Below are positions 9,392 through 20,115 of a stretch of DNA of 64,000 nt, piece by piece. This DNA comes from Streptomyces rubellomurinus (GTDB taxonomy: Bacteria; Actinomycetota; Actinomycetes; Streptomycetales; Streptomycetaceae), in assembly GCF_000961885.1 (NCBI RefSeq), contig NZ_JZKH01000002.1:62001-126000 (forward strand). The letters are read 5' to 3'. Each line of letters opens with the position of its first letter. The first letter of the stretch is position 1. The translations under genes were made by a program, and so were the position numbers. The notes beneath the pieces are model-generated. The model saw only the letters and a list, made by a program, of their open reading frames with translations. It searched no databases and was not told the DNA's origin.

Positions 9392-10791
9392 CGGGCAGCA
9401 CCGTCCGCCAGGAGGGCCTCGGCCACCTTCTCCAGCCCCACCGAACGGGACGCCTTCACCAGGACCACATCCCCCGGCCGCAGCTGACTGCGCAGCAGCT
9501 CGACCGCCGCGTCCGCGTCGGACACCAGCACCGACTCCTCACCCCACGAACCTTCGTTCCTCGCGCCGAGTTCCATGCAGGCCGCCTCGCGTCCGCCGAC
9601 CGCCACCAGCTTGGTGACGTCCAGCCGGACGGCGAGCCGTCCGATGGCGTCGTGCTCGGCCAGGCTGTCCTCGCCGAGCTCCCGCATCTCGCCGAGCACC
9701 GCCCAGGTGCGGCGGCGCTCCGGGCCCCGGCCCCCCATCGAGACCAGCGCCCGCAGCGCGGCCCGCATCGAGTCGGGGTTCGCGTTGTAGGCGTCGTTGA
9801 CGACGGTGACACCATCGGCCCGGTCGACGACCTCCATGCGCCAGCGGGACAGCGCACCCGCCTCGCCCAGGGCTGCCGCGGTGTCGTCGACGGACATCCC
9901 GAGCTCCATCGCCACCGCGGCGGCGGCGAGGGCGTTCGAGACGTGGTGCTCACCGTACAGGCGCAGCTGCACGGGCGCGGAACCGGCCGGGGTGGTGAGC
10001 GTGAACGATGGCCGTCCGGTGGCGTCCAGACGAACTCCGGTGGCCCGCACGTCGGCGTCCGGGGACTCGCCGAAGTACACGACCTTCGCCCTGGTCCGGG
10101 TCGCCATGGCGCGCACCAGCCGGTCGTCCGCGTTGAGGATGGCGGTGCCGTGCGCGGGCAGCGCCTCGACGATCTCGCCCTTGGCCTCGGCGATCGCCTC
10201 CTGCGAGCCGAACTCGCCGACGTGCGCGGTGCCGACGTTCAGCACCAGGCCGATCCGGGGCGGGGTGATCGAGGTGAGGTACTCGATGTCGCCCTTGTGC
10301 CGGGCGCCCATCTCCATGACCAGGTGCCGGGTGCCGGCCTCGACCCGCAGCGCGGTCATCGGGTGGCCGATCTCGTTGTTCAGCGAGCCGGGCGGGTAGA
10401 CGGTCTCGCCGAGGCGCCGGAGCAGCTGGGCGATCAGGTCCTTGGTGCTGGTCTTGCCGGCCGAGCCGGTCAGCGCGACCACGGCGGTGTCCTCGGCGCG
10501 GGCGACCACGGCGCGGGCCAGCTTGCCGAGCGCGTCCACCACACTGTCGACCAGGACGGCGGGCACGCCGACCGGGCGGGAGGCCAGCACCGCGACGGCG
10601 CCGGCGGCGACCGCCGTGTCCGCGTAGTCGTGGCCGTCCACGTTCTCGCCGACGAAGGCCGCGAACAGGCCGCCGGGGTTCACCTTGCGCGAGTCGACCT
10701 CGACCGGGCCGGTGACCAGGGTGTCCGGGTCGGCGCCGTCCAGGGAGCCCCCGACTGCGGCGGCCACCTCGGCGAGGGTCAGTGCGATCAC
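9388..10791 (-). CDS. murF: UDP-MurNAc-tripeptide:D-Ala-D-Ala ligase MurF
   Basis: MurF adds D-alanyl-D-alanine to complete the UDP-MurNAc-pentapeptide. The 467-residue enzyme has the P-loop [10 protein letters not shown] near residue 108, followed by NNEIGHPMT, the ligase stretch [17 protein letters not shown] and the C-terminal [15 protein letters not shown]. The start is GTG at 10791, overlapping the murE stop as GTGA. Confidence 0.97.
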   Translation of the reverse strand: MIALTLAEVAAAVGGSLDGADPDTLVTGPVEVDSRKVNPGGLFAAFVGENVDGHDYADTAVAAGAVAVLASRPVGVPAVLVDSVVDALGKLARAVVARAEDTAVVALTGSAGKTSTKDLIAQLLRRLGETVYPPGSLNNEIGHPMTALRVEAGTRHLVMEMGARHKGDIEYLTSITPPRIGLVLNVGTAHVGEFGSQEAIAEAKGEIVEALPAHGTAILNADDRLVRAMATRTRAKVVYFGESPDADVRATGVRLDATGRPSFTLTTPAGSAPVQLRLYGEHHVSNALAAAAVAMELGMSVDDTAAALGEAGALSRWRMEVVDRADGVTVVNDAYNANPDSMRAALRALVSMGGRGPERRRTWAVLGEMRELGEDSLAEHDAIGRLAVRLDVTKLVAVGGREAACMELGARNEGSWGEESVLVSDADAAVELLRSQLRPGDVVLVKASRSVGLEKVAEALLADGAAR

Positions 10792-12440
10792 TGCTGCTCT
10801 ACTCCTCGGTCGCCCCGGGCGGCCGTGGCCCGCGCGATCGCCTCGCGCAGCACCTCCCGGTCGTCGAAGGGGCGGATCTCGTCTCGTACGTACTGGCCGA
10901 GCTCGTGGCCCTTGCCGGCCACCAGCACGGTGTCCCCGGCCTGCGCGCGGGCGACGGCGAGGCGGATCGCCTCGGCCCGGTCGGGGACGACCAGGACGGC
11001 GCCGCGCTCGGCCTCGGGCACCGCGGCGGCGCCGGTCAGCATGCTGGCGAGGATCGCCAGCGGGTCCTCGCTGCGCGGGTTGTCGCTGGTCAGCAGGGCG
11101 GTGTCGGCGAGCCGGGCGGCGATGTCGCCCATCGGGCCGCGCTTGTGCGGGTCGCGGTCGCCGCCGCAGCCGACGACGACGTGCAGCCGGCCCTTGGTGA
11201 CCTCGCGCAGCGAGGCGAGGACGGCCCGCAGGGCGTCCGGCTTGTGCGCGTAGTCGACGACGGCGACGTACGGCTGCCCGGCGTCCACCCGCTCCAGCCG
11301 GCCCGGCACGCCGGGGACGGCGGCGACGCCGGCCACGGCCCGCTCCAGCGGCAGCCCGGCGGTGACCAGCGCGGTGATCGCGGCGAGCGCGTTGGCGACG
11401 TTGAACGGGCCGGGCAGCGGGACGGCGGCGTCGGCCTCGGCGCCGTCCGGGCCGAGCACCCGGAAGGTGGAGCCGGCCGGCCCGAGCTGGACGTCCACGG
11501 CCCGCCAGTCGGCCTCGGCGGCGCCGGTCGCGGAGAAGGTGGTCATCGGGATCTCGGCCTCGGCGGCGAGCCGGCGGCCGTACTCGTCGTCCAGGTTGGC
11601 CACGCCGCGGCGGGACTTGCCGGGCTGGAAGAGCCGGGCCTTCGCCTGGAAGTAGTCCTCCATGTCCGGGTGGAAGTCGAGGTGCTCGGGGGTGAGGTTG
11701 TTGAACAGCGCGACGTCGTACGCCACCCCGTCGGTGCGGCCGAAGACCAGGGCGTGGCTGGAGACCTCCATGGTCACCGCGTCGGCGCCGCGCTCGGCCA
11801 TCACGCCGAGGATCGCGTGCAGGTCGGTGGCCTCGGGGGTGGTGCGCTCGCTCTTGATCCGCTCGGCGCCGACCCGCATCTCGACGGTGCCGATCACGCC
11901 GGGGCTGCGCCCGGCGCCGCGCAGACCGCCCTCGACCAGGTAGGAGGTGGTGGTCTTGCCGTTGGTGCCGGTCAGCCCGATCATCAGCAGCCGCTCGGAC
12001 GGGTGGCCGTAGACGATCGCGGCCAGCTCGCCCATCCGGGCCCGCGGCCGGTCGACGACCAGCAGCGGCAGGCCGGTGCCGGCCGCCAGCTCGGCCCCGG
12101 CCGGGTCGGTGAGCACGGCCACCGCGCCGGCGTCCGCGGCCTTGGCCGCGAAGGCCGCGCCGTGGTGGTTGGCGCCCGGGAAGGCCACGTACACGTCGCC
12201 CGGGCGCACCGCGCGGGAGTCGTGGGTGACGCCGGTGACGGCGCCGCCCTCGACGGGCGGCAGGCCCAGCCGGGCGGCCAGCTCGGCGAGCGGCAGGGCG
12301 GCGGTCCCGGTCGGGCGGGGCGGACTCACGGTGGTTTGATCGGGTTTCGGCACGGCGGGAAGGCTATCCGCCGAAGGGCGTCCAGGGCCAAACCGGCCCT
12401 GCGCCGCGCCGTCGTCCCGCCCGGTCCGCTGGTTGCTCAT
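10788..12440 (-). CDS. murE: UDP-MurNAc-tripeptide synthetase MurE (diaminopimelate-adding)
   Basis: MurE adds diaminopimelate (LL-DAP in Streptomyces) to UDP-MurNAc-L-Ala-D-Glu. Visible motifs are THDSRAVRPGD, the ATP loop [10 protein letters not shown] near residue 154, NNLTPEHLDFH, YAHKPDALRAVL and the DAP-specificity DNPRSEDP. The product is 550 residues from ATG 12440, with a non-conserved 45-residue N-terminal extension. A later GTG at 12329 would remove most of it but has no ribosome site. The gene starts 6 bp after ftsI. Confidence 0.95.
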   Translation of the reverse strand: MSNQRTGRDDGAAQGRFGPGRPSADSLPAVPKPDQTTVSPPRPTGTAALPLAELAARLGLPPVEGGAVTGVTHDSRAVRPGDVYVAFPGANHHGAAFAAKAADAGAVAVLTDPAGAELAAGTGLPLLVVDRPRARMGELAAIVYGHPSERLLMIGLTGTNGKTTTSYLVEGGLRGAGRSPGVIGTVEMRVGAERIKSERTTPEATDLHAILGVMAERGADAVTMEVSSHALVFGRTDGVAYDVALFNNLTPEHLDFHPDMEDYFQAKARLFQPGKSRRGVANLDDEYGRRLAAEAEIPMTTFSATGAAEADWRAVDVQLGPAGSTFRVLGPDGAEADAAVPLPGPFNVANALAAITALVTAGLPLERAVAGVAAVPGVPGRLERVDAGQPYVAVVDYAHKPDALRAVLASLREVTKGRLHVVVGCGGDRDPHKRGPMGDIAARLADTALLTSDNPRSEDPLAILASMLTGAAAVPEAERGAVLVVPDRAEAIRLAVARAQAGDTVLVAGKGHELGQYVRDEIRPFDDREVLREAIARATAARGDRGVEQQ

Positions 12441-12446
12441 GCGCGC

Positions 12447-14765
12447 TCACGGCTTCCAGTCGACGGCCAGGTTCGGCGCCTGGCTGCCGCTCGGCGGGAC
12501 CTGCATGGTCTTCAGGGTGAACTCCATCACCTGCTTGAACACCGGCCCGCACAGCTGGCCGCCGAAGTGCCCGTTGACCGGGCCCTGGAGGGTGCAGGAG
12601 ACGGTGTACCGGGGGGCGTCGGCGGGGGCGAAGCCGATGAACGAGGCGGTGTAGCCGTCGTAGCCGACCCCGTTGGCGGCCCCCCGGTTGGCCGTGCCGG
12701 TCTTGCCGGCGACCCGGTAGCCGGGGATCGCGGCCTTGCCGCCGGTGCCCTGCTCGTCGTCGACGACCGACTCCAGCATCGAGGTGAGGGTCTTGGCGGT
12801 CTGCTCGCTGACCACCTGGGTCCGCGCCCCCGGCGGCGTCGGGGTGTACGTGCCGTCCGGGCCGGTGACGCCCTGGACGATGCTGGGCGCGACCCGCACC
12901 CCGCCGTTGGCGATGGTCGAGTACACCGACGTCGCCTGCAGGGCGTTCATCTGCATCGGGCCCTGGCCGAAGGAGATGTTGTACTTCTCCGAGGCGACCA
13001 GGTCCTCCGGCTTCTTGAGCTTGCCCGGGGTCTCCCCCGGGAAGTTCAGACCGGTCGGCTGGGCCACCCCGAACTTGCGCATGTAGCCGTCCAGCACCTG
13101 GTTGGCCTTCAGCTGGTCGCCGTCGCCGAGGGTCTCGATCGCCTCGATGGTGCCGATGTTCGAGGACTTGGCCAGCACCCCGGCCAGGGTCAGGTACCAG
13201 GTGCCGTGCTCGACGTCGTCCTTGAACTGCTGCCCGGCCCGGACCAGCGGGTACGGCACCGTCACCTTGGTGTCCCAGTTGGCCTTGCCGGTGTCCAGCA
13301 CGGCGGCCAGGCTCATCAGCTTGGCGGTGCTGCCCGGCTCGTACGCGTCCTGGAGCGCCGCGTTGCCCAGCTGGGACTGCTTGGCGCTGGACAGGTCGCC
13401 CGGGTTGAAGCCGGGCGCGGTGGCCATCGCGAGGACCTGGCCGGTCTTCACGTCCTGGACGACGACGTAGCCCTTCTCCGCGCCGGAGTTGGCCACCTGG
13501 TCGGTGATCGCCCGCTGGGCGGCCCACTGGATGTCGCGGTTGATGGTCAGCCTGATGTCGCTGCCGGGCACGGCGGGCTCGCGCGATCCGCCCGCGGTGG
13601 GCACCAGCCGCCCGCCCGCCTGGGCGTAGCTGCTGTGGCCGTCCTTGCCGGCGAGCTGCTTCTGGAACTGCAGCTCCAGGCCGCCCGCGCCCTCGCCCTC
13701 GCCGTTGACGAAGCCGACCAGGTTGGCGGCCAGCCCGCCGGCCGGGTAGATCCGCTTCTGGGTCTCCCGGTTGAACACCCCGGCGAGCGGGTTGGCGCAC
13801 TCGTTGTCGATCCGGGTGCGCCCGCCCTGCTCGGCGGGCTTGGTCAGGAGCTTGCGCTGCGCCTGGCAGGTGCGCGAGCCGGCCTGCTTCTCCAGGCTCG
13901 CCTTGAGGTCGCTGATCTGGTTCTTGGCGGCCGGGGTCTGCTGGGCGGCGAGCCGCTTGTAGCGGGTCTTGGGGGTGTGCAGGTCGGCGGCGATCTTCTC
14001 CTTGGACACGCCGAGGATCGGCGCCAGCAGCGCGGCGGCCTGCTCCGGGGCGTCCGGGATGCCGGTCGACTCCGGGGTGAACATCGCCGGGTCGGCGGTG
14101 ATGTCGTACGCGTCGACGGTGGCGGCCAGCGCGACGCCGTCCGAGGACGTTATCGAGCCGCGCTCGGCGGTGATCGGGATGTTCTGGTAGCGGTTGGTGT
14201 TGGCGTCGGCGGCCAGCGCGTCGGAGTCCAGCAGCTGGAGCTGCACCAGCCGCCCCGCGAACACCGAGAACACCAGCGACATCACCACGGTGATCACCCG
14301 CAGCCGGCGCTTGGGCTCGGCCAGCCGCAGGGCCTTGGGCCGCTGCGGCAGCCGCGGCTTCGGGCGCGGCCGGACGGCGGCCTGGCCCCGGGCCGGCGGG
14401 CGGCCCTCGGGGCGGCGCTGCTGCGGCGCGCGGGGGGTACGGGCGGCGGCGGCCTTGGCGGGCTGCGCCTTGGCGGCGGGGCCGCGGCCGGGCTGCGCCG
14501 ACCGGGCGGGCTGGCCCTTCGGCGCCGCGGGTCTCGCGGCGGCGGCCTTCGCGGACGCGGGCTTCGCGGACTGCCCCCGGACCGGCTGCCCCTTCGCGGG
14601 CTGCGGCTTCGCGGGCTGGCCCTTGGCCGGCTGCGGCCGGCCGGTGGCGGAGCGCTCGCGCGGCACGCCCTGGCGCGGGGCGCCGGCGCGGGGCGGCTGG
14701 CGGCGGCCGCTGCCGGAGCCGTTGCCGGATCCGGAGCCGCCGGAGGGCTGGCGGGGCGTGGTCAC
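12447..14765 (-). CDS. ftsI: Septal transpeptidase FtsI (PBP3/PBPB)
   Basis: This class B penicillin-binding protein cross-links septal peptidoglycan. Of 772 residues, the first ~150 are a Pro/Ala/Lys/Gln-rich cytoplasmic tail with PAKGQ-type repeats, followed by one membrane segment (about 155-172). The pedestal domain includes ITAERGSITSSDG near 198, and the transpeptidase domain has S479-TAK482, SSN at 534-536 and KTGT at 688-691, so all catalytic motifs are intact. The tail is much longer than in most FtsI, which are about 600-650 residues. The start is GTG at 14765 overlapping the ftsL stop. Confidence 0.96.
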   Translation of the reverse strand: MTTPRQPSGGSGSGNGSGSGRRQPPRAGAPRQGVPRERSATGRPQPAKGQPAKPQPAKGQPVRGQSAKPASAKAAAARPAAPKGQPARSAQPGRGPAAKAQPAKAAAARTPRAPQQRRPEGRPPARGQAAVRPRPKPRLPQRPKALRLAEPKRRLRVITVVMSLVFSVFAGRLVQLQLLDSDALAADANTNRYQNIPITAERGSITSSDGVALAATVDAYDITADPAMFTPESTGIPDAPEQAAALLAPILGVSKEKIAADLHTPKTRYKRLAAQQTPAAKNQISDLKASLEKQAGSRTCQAQRKLLTKPAEQGGRTRIDNECANPLAGVFNRETQKRIYPAGGLAANLVGFVNGEGEGAGGLELQFQKQLAGKDGHSSYAQAGGRLVPTAGGSREPAVPGSDIRLTINRDIQWAAQRAITDQVANSGAEKGYVVVQDVKTGQVLAMATAPGFNPGDLSSAKQSQLGNAALQDAYEPGSTAKLMSLAAVLDTGKANWDTKVTVPYPLVRAGQQFKDDVEHGTWYLTLAGVLAKSSNIGTIEAIETLGDGDQLKANQVLDGYMRKFGVAQPTGLNFPGETPGKLKKPEDLVASEKYNISFGQGPMQMNALQATSVYSTIANGGVRVAPSIVQGVTGPDGTYTPTPPGARTQVVSEQTAKTLTSMLESVVDDEQGTGGKAAIPGYRVAGKTGTANRGAANGVGYDGYTASFIGFAPADAPRYTVSCTLQGPVNGHFGGQLCGPVFKQVMEFTLKTMQVPPSGSQAPNLAVDWKP

Positions 14766-15394
14766 CGGGCCGCACCCCCGCTGTGCTGCGGCTGCGCGGG
14801 CGCGGCCGGGGTCGCCGGGGCGGCGGGGTTGAGCTGGACCACCGGGTCACTGCTCGACGCCGCCGGGCTGGGCGCACCGGAGGGCGCGGCCGCCGGGGCG
14901 GTCGCCGGCGGGGTCGGCTGACCACTCGGCTGGCCGCCCGCCTGCGGCGCGGGCTTCATCGGCCACGGCTCGGCCGTCGAGCGCTTCACCGGCGGGCTGT
15001 CCTGGGCCGGCCCGGGCGTGCCGAGCACCTTGCCGCCGTTCGGGACGTCCAGGAAGGCCATCCCGCCGGCCGGCACCATGCCCAGCTCGGCGGCCCGCTT
15101 GGCCAGCGCGTCCGGCGCGGAGGACTGGTCGATCTCGTGCTGGAGGCCCTGCTGCTCGTCGGTGGCCTTGGTGGTCTGCTTCTGCAGCCGGGACAGCTCG
15201 AAGGAGCCCTCGTTGAGGGCGGTGTTCAGCGCCAGCAGCCCGAACAGCCCGCCGGCCAGCAGCACCACCACGAGCACGGCGAACGGCGTGCGCCCCCGTA
15301 CCGGGCGCCGCCCCGGCCGGACCGTGATCCGCGCCCTGCCCTGCCCCGGGAGTGTTCCCCGCCCCGTCCGGACCCCACCGGCCACCGGCCCCAC
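14762..15394 (-). CDS. ftsL: Divisome protein FtsL, with long Pro/Ala-rich exterior tail
   Basis: FtsL is a bitopic scaffold that activates FtsW/FtsI. The 210-residue product has a basic N-tail, one membrane segment (TPFAVLVVVLLAGGLFGLLA, about 36-55), a coiled coil (SFELSRLQKQTTKATDEQQG) and then a roughly 100-residue Pro/Ala/Ser tail outside the membrane. The GTG at 15394 was chosen for its strong ribosome site GGAGGAAAG; the frame is open further upstream inside rsmH without a better start. The gene begins 40 bp after the rsmH stop. Confidence 0.88.
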   Translation of the reverse strand: MGPVAGGVRTGRGTLPGQGRARITVRPGRRPVRGRTPFAVLVVVLLAGGLFGLLALNTALNEGSFELSRLQKQTTKATDEQQGLQHEIDQSSAPDALAKRAAELGMVPAGGMAFLDVPNGGKVLGTPGPAQDSPPVKRSTAEPWPMKPAPQAGGQPSGQPTPPATAPAAAPSGAPSPAASSSDPVVQLNPAAPATPAAPAQPQHSGGAAR

Positions 15395-15434
15395 CGCTTT
15401 CCTCCGCCCTTCGGACCCCGCCGGGGCCGTCGTG

Positions 15435-16409
15435 TCAGCCCCGCTTGTTACGGTCCCTGATCCTCTCCGCCACCCGCAGCCGTACGGGCGCGGCGCGCCG
15501 GTTCTCCTCGATCTCCTCCTCGGTGGCCAGCTCGGCACCGCGGGTGATCAGTTTGAGCCAGGGCTGGTGCTCCTCCGGGATGAACGGCAGCCCCGGCGGG
15601 GCGGTGCTGGTCGCCCCGGCGGCGAAGTACTGCTTCACCAGGCGGTCCTCCAGCGACTGGTAGGACATCACGACGATCCGACCGCCGAGCGCGAGGACGT
15701 CCAGCGCGCCCGGGATCGCCCGGTCCAGCACCTCCAGCTCGCCGTTGACCTCGATCCGCAGGGCCTGGAACGTCCGCTTGGCCGGGTTCCCGCCGGTGCG
15801 GCGGGTCGCCGCCGGGATGGCGTTGCGCACCAACTCGACCAGACGCGCGCTGTTGGTGAACGGTTCCTTCTCCCGCTCCCGCAGGATCACCGAGGCGATC
15901 TTCCCGGCGAACCGCTCCTCGCCGTACACCTTGAGGATCCGGGCCAGGTCGCCATGGCTGTAGGTGTTCAGCACCTCGGCCGCGCTGATCCCCCGGGTCT
16001 GGTCCATCCGCATGTCCAGCGGCGCGTCCTGCGCGTACGCGAAGCCGCGGTCCGCCTCGTCCAGCTGCATCGAGGAGACGCCGAGGTCGAACAGGATGCC
16101 GTCCACCCGGTCGATGCCCAGCCGCTCCAGCACCTCGGGGATCTCGTCGTAGACCGCGTGCACCAGGGTGGCCCGGTCGCCGAAGCGCGCCAGCCGCTCG
16201 CCGGACAGCTTCAGCGCCTGCGGATCGCGGTCCACCGCGACCAGCCGGACCTCCGGGAACTGGGTGAGCAGGGCCTCGCTGTGCCCGCCGAGGCCGAGGG
16301 TGGCGTCCACCACCACCGCCCCGGGGCGCGAGATCGCCGGCGCCAGCGCGTCCATGCACCGCTGCAGCATCACCGGAACGTGCTTGGGGCCGGGTTCGTT
16401 GCTGGTCAT
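15435..16409 (-). CDS. rsmH: 16S rRNA (cytosine-1402-N4)-methyltransferase RsmH (MraW)
   Basis: RsmH methylates C1402 of 16S rRNA in the P site. The 324-residue protein has the [15 protein letters not shown]-terminus, SAM loop [24 protein letters not shown], the [17 protein letters not shown] signature and [14 protein letters not shown]. The ATG at 16409 was chosen by homology; the frame is open to 16853 but that part looks non-coding. It is the first gene of the division/cell wall cluster. Confidence 0.97.
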   Translation of the reverse strand: MTSNEPGPKHVPVMLQRCMDALAPAISRPGAVVVDATLGLGGHSEALLTQFPEVRLVAVDRDPQALKLSGERLARFGDRATLVHAVYDEIPEVLERLGIDRVDGILFDLGVSSMQLDEADRGFAYAQDAPLDMRMDQTRGISAAEVLNTYSHGDLARILKVYGEERFAGKIASVILREREKEPFTNSARLVELVRNAIPAATRRTGGNPAKRTFQALRIEVNGELEVLDRAIPGALDVLALGGRIVVMSYQSLEDRLVKQYFAAGATSTAPPGLPFIPEEHQPWLKLITRGAELATEEEIEENRRAAPVRLRVAERIRDRNKRG

Positions 16410-16947
16410 GCGCGGTGGCGCCCTTCCTCGGTGCGGAGCGCCCGACGTCCGGGAGCTGCGGCCATTCTCGCCCACCGGCCCCCGGCAGCACGACGCGGCC
16501 CGTGGTCCCCGCCCGCTCGAGGGGAAGGACGCGCGCGCCCGGCACCGGGGAAGGTGCGCCAGGAGAGCACGGAGCGGGTGGAGGCCACGGGCCGCGTCGG
16601 TGGAGCCGCACCGGCCGGGAAGGCCCGGTTGACGGGCTCCGGCGGCTGTGCTCGACCGCGCCACGAACTCTATCGCGCGGACCCTGCCAGTCAATGGTCC
16701 GCTCCGGCGCACCACCCGGGCGGCGGTACGGATCACCGCAGGTCGCGGCCGTTGGGGTGGGCTGCGGGCGGCCACGTCCGGGGGCCTTCGCGGGCCGCCG
16801 CGCGCCCCCGCCCGGACCCCGCTCGCGACCCCCGCGGGGACCAGCCCGGACAAACCCTCCCGTTGTGGCTATGCGCTCGGTCACAGCCTCGGGTTCTGTA
16901 GCTCTTCCCCCCTCCGCAACCCCGCGGATCGCACTAACGTCACCCCC
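16410..16947. promoter_or_regulatory. Divergent gap between rsmH and carbonic anhydrase
   Basis: This 538 bp gap lies between two divergent genes. It must carry the promoter of the division cluster (minus) and that of the carbonic anhydrase (plus). Several frames are open by GC bias, but the translations are Arg/Pro-rich with no ribosome site, so I call no gene. The only AT-rich patch, 16895-16940, contains the TAACGT hexamer of the carbonic anhydrase promoter. Confidence 0.5.
16935..16940 (+). promoter_or_regulatory. -10 hexamer for leaderless carbonic anhydrase mRNA
   Basis: TAACGT ends 7 nt before the ATG at 16948, and there is no Shine-Dalgarno sequence, so transcription probably starts at the start codon. 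The -35 is not recognisable, which is usual in Streptomyces. Inferred from spacing only. Confidence 0.5.
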
Positions 16948-17493
16948 ATGACAGTGACCCCTGACCGGCCCACGCCGCACGCCGCCGCTGCCAATCCCGC
17001 CGCACCCACCATCATCGACCGCTTCGTGGGCGCCAACCGCGAGTACGCGGTGACCTTCCAGGACGGCGGCATGGACGCCCGCCCGGTCCAGAAGATCGCC
17101 GTGGTGGCCTGCATGGACGCCCGCCTCGACCTGTTCGCCGCGCTCGGCCTCGAACTCGGCGACGCGCACGTCATCCGCAACGCCGGCGGCGTCGTCACCG
17201 ACGACACCATCCGCTCCCTGACCATCAGCCAGCGCGCCCTGGGCACCCGCTCGATCGCGCTGATCCACCACACCGGCTGCGGCCTGCTCGGCCTCACCGA
17301 GGACTTCCGCCGCGAACTGGAGGCGGAGGTCGGCCAGCGCCCGCAGTGGGCGGTGGAGGCCTTCGTCGACCTGGACGGCGACGTCCGCCAGTCCATGCAG
17401 CGGGTGCGCACCTCTCCCTTCCTCCTCCACACCGACGACGTCCGCGGCTTCGTCTTCGACGTCCACACCGGACTGCTGCGCGAGATCCACTAG
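16948..17493 (+). CDS. Beta-carbonic anhydrase
   Basis: The enzyme interconverts CO2 and bicarbonate with a zinc ion. The 181-residue product has the family's zinc and catalytic residues: ACMDARLD (Cys-x-Asp-x-Arg) near residue 54 and HHTGCG (His-x-x-Cys) near residue 112, plus IRNAGGVVTDD. Length matches small type II beta-carbonic anhydrases. The start at ATG 16948 fits a leaderless transcript. It is followed by a hairpin terminator and appears monocistronic. Confidence 0.93.
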   Translation: MTVTPDRPTPHAAAANPAAPTIIDRFVGANREYAVTFQDGGMDARPVQKIAVVACMDARLDLFAALGLELGDAHVIRNAGGVVTDDTIRSLTISQRALGTRSIALIHHTGCGLLGLTEDFRRELEAEVGQRPQWAVEAFVDLDGDVRQSMQRVRTSPFLLHTDDVRGFVFDVHTGLLREIH

Positions 17494-17550
17494 CGAGCGC
17501 CCCCGCCCCGGGCATCCCGGGGCATCCCGGGCACCTCCGTCCGCACCGAA

Positions 17551-17579
17551 CCCTGGGGTGACTTCCGGCCACCCCAGGG
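17551..17579 (+). terminator. Hairpin after carbonic anhydrase
   Basis: CCCTGGGGTG, 9-nt loop, CACCCCAGGG: a perfect 10-bp stem 58 bp after the carbonic anhydrase stop, with no T-run, as is common in Streptomyces. Confidence 0.65.
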
Positions 17580-17750
17580 GGGAGAATGCGCCTGCCGGTC
17601 GGACCCCGAACCACCTGGGGCCGGCGCGGCCGCAGGCCACCCACGGCGCCGGATTCCACCCTCGGAACCGCCCTCGGGCCGGCCGCGTCCAGCAGGGGTG
17701 GGGTCCGGCCTCGGGGTGAGGCGGGACAGGGTGTCAGGGAGCGTAAACGG

Positions 17751-18794
<1,044 letters not shown>

Positions 18795-18795
18795 G

Positions 18796-20115
18796 GTGAC
18801 GGCATCCGACCAGGCCTCGGGGCTACGGGCCGGAATCCGCGGCCTGACCACCCGGGGCCGTTCCTTCCTGGCCGCCGGGCTCACCGCGATGGCCTGCTCC
18901 TACGTGCTCGGCCAGGACGCCCTGCTGCGCGTCGGCGTGCTGCTCGCCGTGCTGCCGGTGGTCGCCGTGCTGGTGGTCGCCAACACCCGCTACCGGGTGG
19001 CCAGCGGGCGCCGGCTCAGCCCGCACCGGGCCGTCGCCGGCCAGGAGGCCCGGGTCCACCTGCGGATCGACAACGTCTCGCGGGTGCCCACCGGCGTGCT
19101 GCTGCTGGAGGACAAGGTCCCGTACGTGCTCGGGCCGCGCCCGCGCTTCGTCCTGGACCGGGTCGAGCCGCACGGATTCCGCGAGGTGTCCTACCGGGTC
19201 CGCTCCGACCTGCGCGGCCGCTACCCGCTCGGCCCGCTGCACCTGCGGCTGACCGACCCGTTCGGGATGTGCGAGGTCAGCCGCGCCTTCGCCGCCCACG
19301 ACGTGCTCACCGTCGTCCCCCAGGCCCAGGCCCTGCCGCACGTGCGGATCAGCGGCGAGTGGGCCGGCCAGGGCGAGAGCCGCAGCCGCACCCTGGCGCT
19401 GGCCGGCGACGACGACGTGATCCTGCGCGAGTACCGGCCGGGCGACGACCTGCGCCGGGTGCACTGGAAGTCCACCGCCCGCTACGGCGAGCTGATGGTG
19501 CGCCGCGAGGAGCAGCCGCAGAAGGCCCGCGCCACCGTCCTGCTGGACACCCGGGAGATCGCCCACCGGGGCAGCGGCCCCGCCTCCTCCTTCGAGTGGG
19601 CGGTGAGCTGCGCCGCCTCCGTCGCCACGCACCTGCTGCACCGCGGCTACCAGACCCAGCTGCTCACCGACACCGGCCACTGGGTGCCCGGCCCGGACAG
19701 CGGCAGCCACCAGCCCGCCGAGATCTCCGGACTGATCCTGGACGCCCTCGCGGTCGCCGACCTGTCGGACGGCGGCGGGCTCTCCCGCGCCGAGGAGCCG
19801 CTGCGGGCCACCGGCGAGGGCCTGCTGGTCGCCGTCCTCGGCGAGCTGGACGAGACCCAGGCCGCCCGGCTCGCCCGGCTGCGCGGCCGCACCGGCGGGG
19901 CGATCGCCGTCCTGCTGGACACCGGCACCTGGACCGGTCTGCGGATGCTCGCCCCGCACACCGGCGGCGACGAGTTCCGCGCCCGGGCCCGCCAGCTGAG
20001 CGAGGCCGGCTGGACCGTCCTGCCCGTGCGGGCCGGCGACTCCCTGCCCGACCTCTGGCAGCGCGTCGACGGCGCCAAGACGACCGCCCACCATCGAGAA
20101 GGGGCCGGCGCGTGA
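18796..20115 (+). CDS. DUF58 domain protein (MoxR operon)
   Basis: The 439-residue protein has two N-terminal hydrophobic segments (about 19-65), a beta-rich region and the DUF58 core containing REYRPGDDLRRVHWKSTARYGELMVRREEQ near residues 212-240. DUF58 proteins resemble von Willebrand A domains and regularly occur with MoxR ATPases; their exact activity is not established. The GTG start lies one base after the moxR stop, and the end overlaps the transglutaminase gene as GTGA, so all three are co-translated. Confidence 0.93.
   Translation: MTASDQASGLRAGIRGLTTRGRSFLAAGLTAMACSYVLGQDALLRVGVLLAVLPVVAVLVVANTRYRVASGRRLSPHRAVAGQEARVHLRIDNVSRVPTGVLLLEDKVPYVLGPRPRFVLDRVEPHGFREVSYRVRSDLRGRYPLGPLHLRLTDPFGMCEVSRAFAAHDVLTVVPQAQALPHVRISGEWAGQGESRSRTLALAGDDDVILREYRPGDDLRRVHWKSTARYGELMVRREEQPQKARATVLLDTREIAHRGSGPASSFEWAVSCAASVATHLLHRGYQTQLLTDTGHWVPGPDSGSHQPAEISGLILDALAVADLSDGGGLSRAEEPLRATGEGLLVAVLGELDETQAARLARLRGRTGGAIAVLLDTGTWTGLRMLAPHTGGDEFRARARQLSEAGWTVLPVRAGDSLPDLWQRVDGAKTTAHHREGAGA

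Noticed and set aside
10782..14921. A 1379-codon plus-strand open frame opposite murE and ftsI
   Set aside because: It is antisense to well-recognised genes with intact motifs; its translation is Gly/Arg/Asp-rich with no domains, and long antisense frames are expected at this GC content.
16415..16951. Open frames on both strands in the rsmH/carbonic anhydrase gap
   Set aside because: Translations are Arg/Pro/Gly-rich, without ribosome sites; the region is better explained as divergent promoters.
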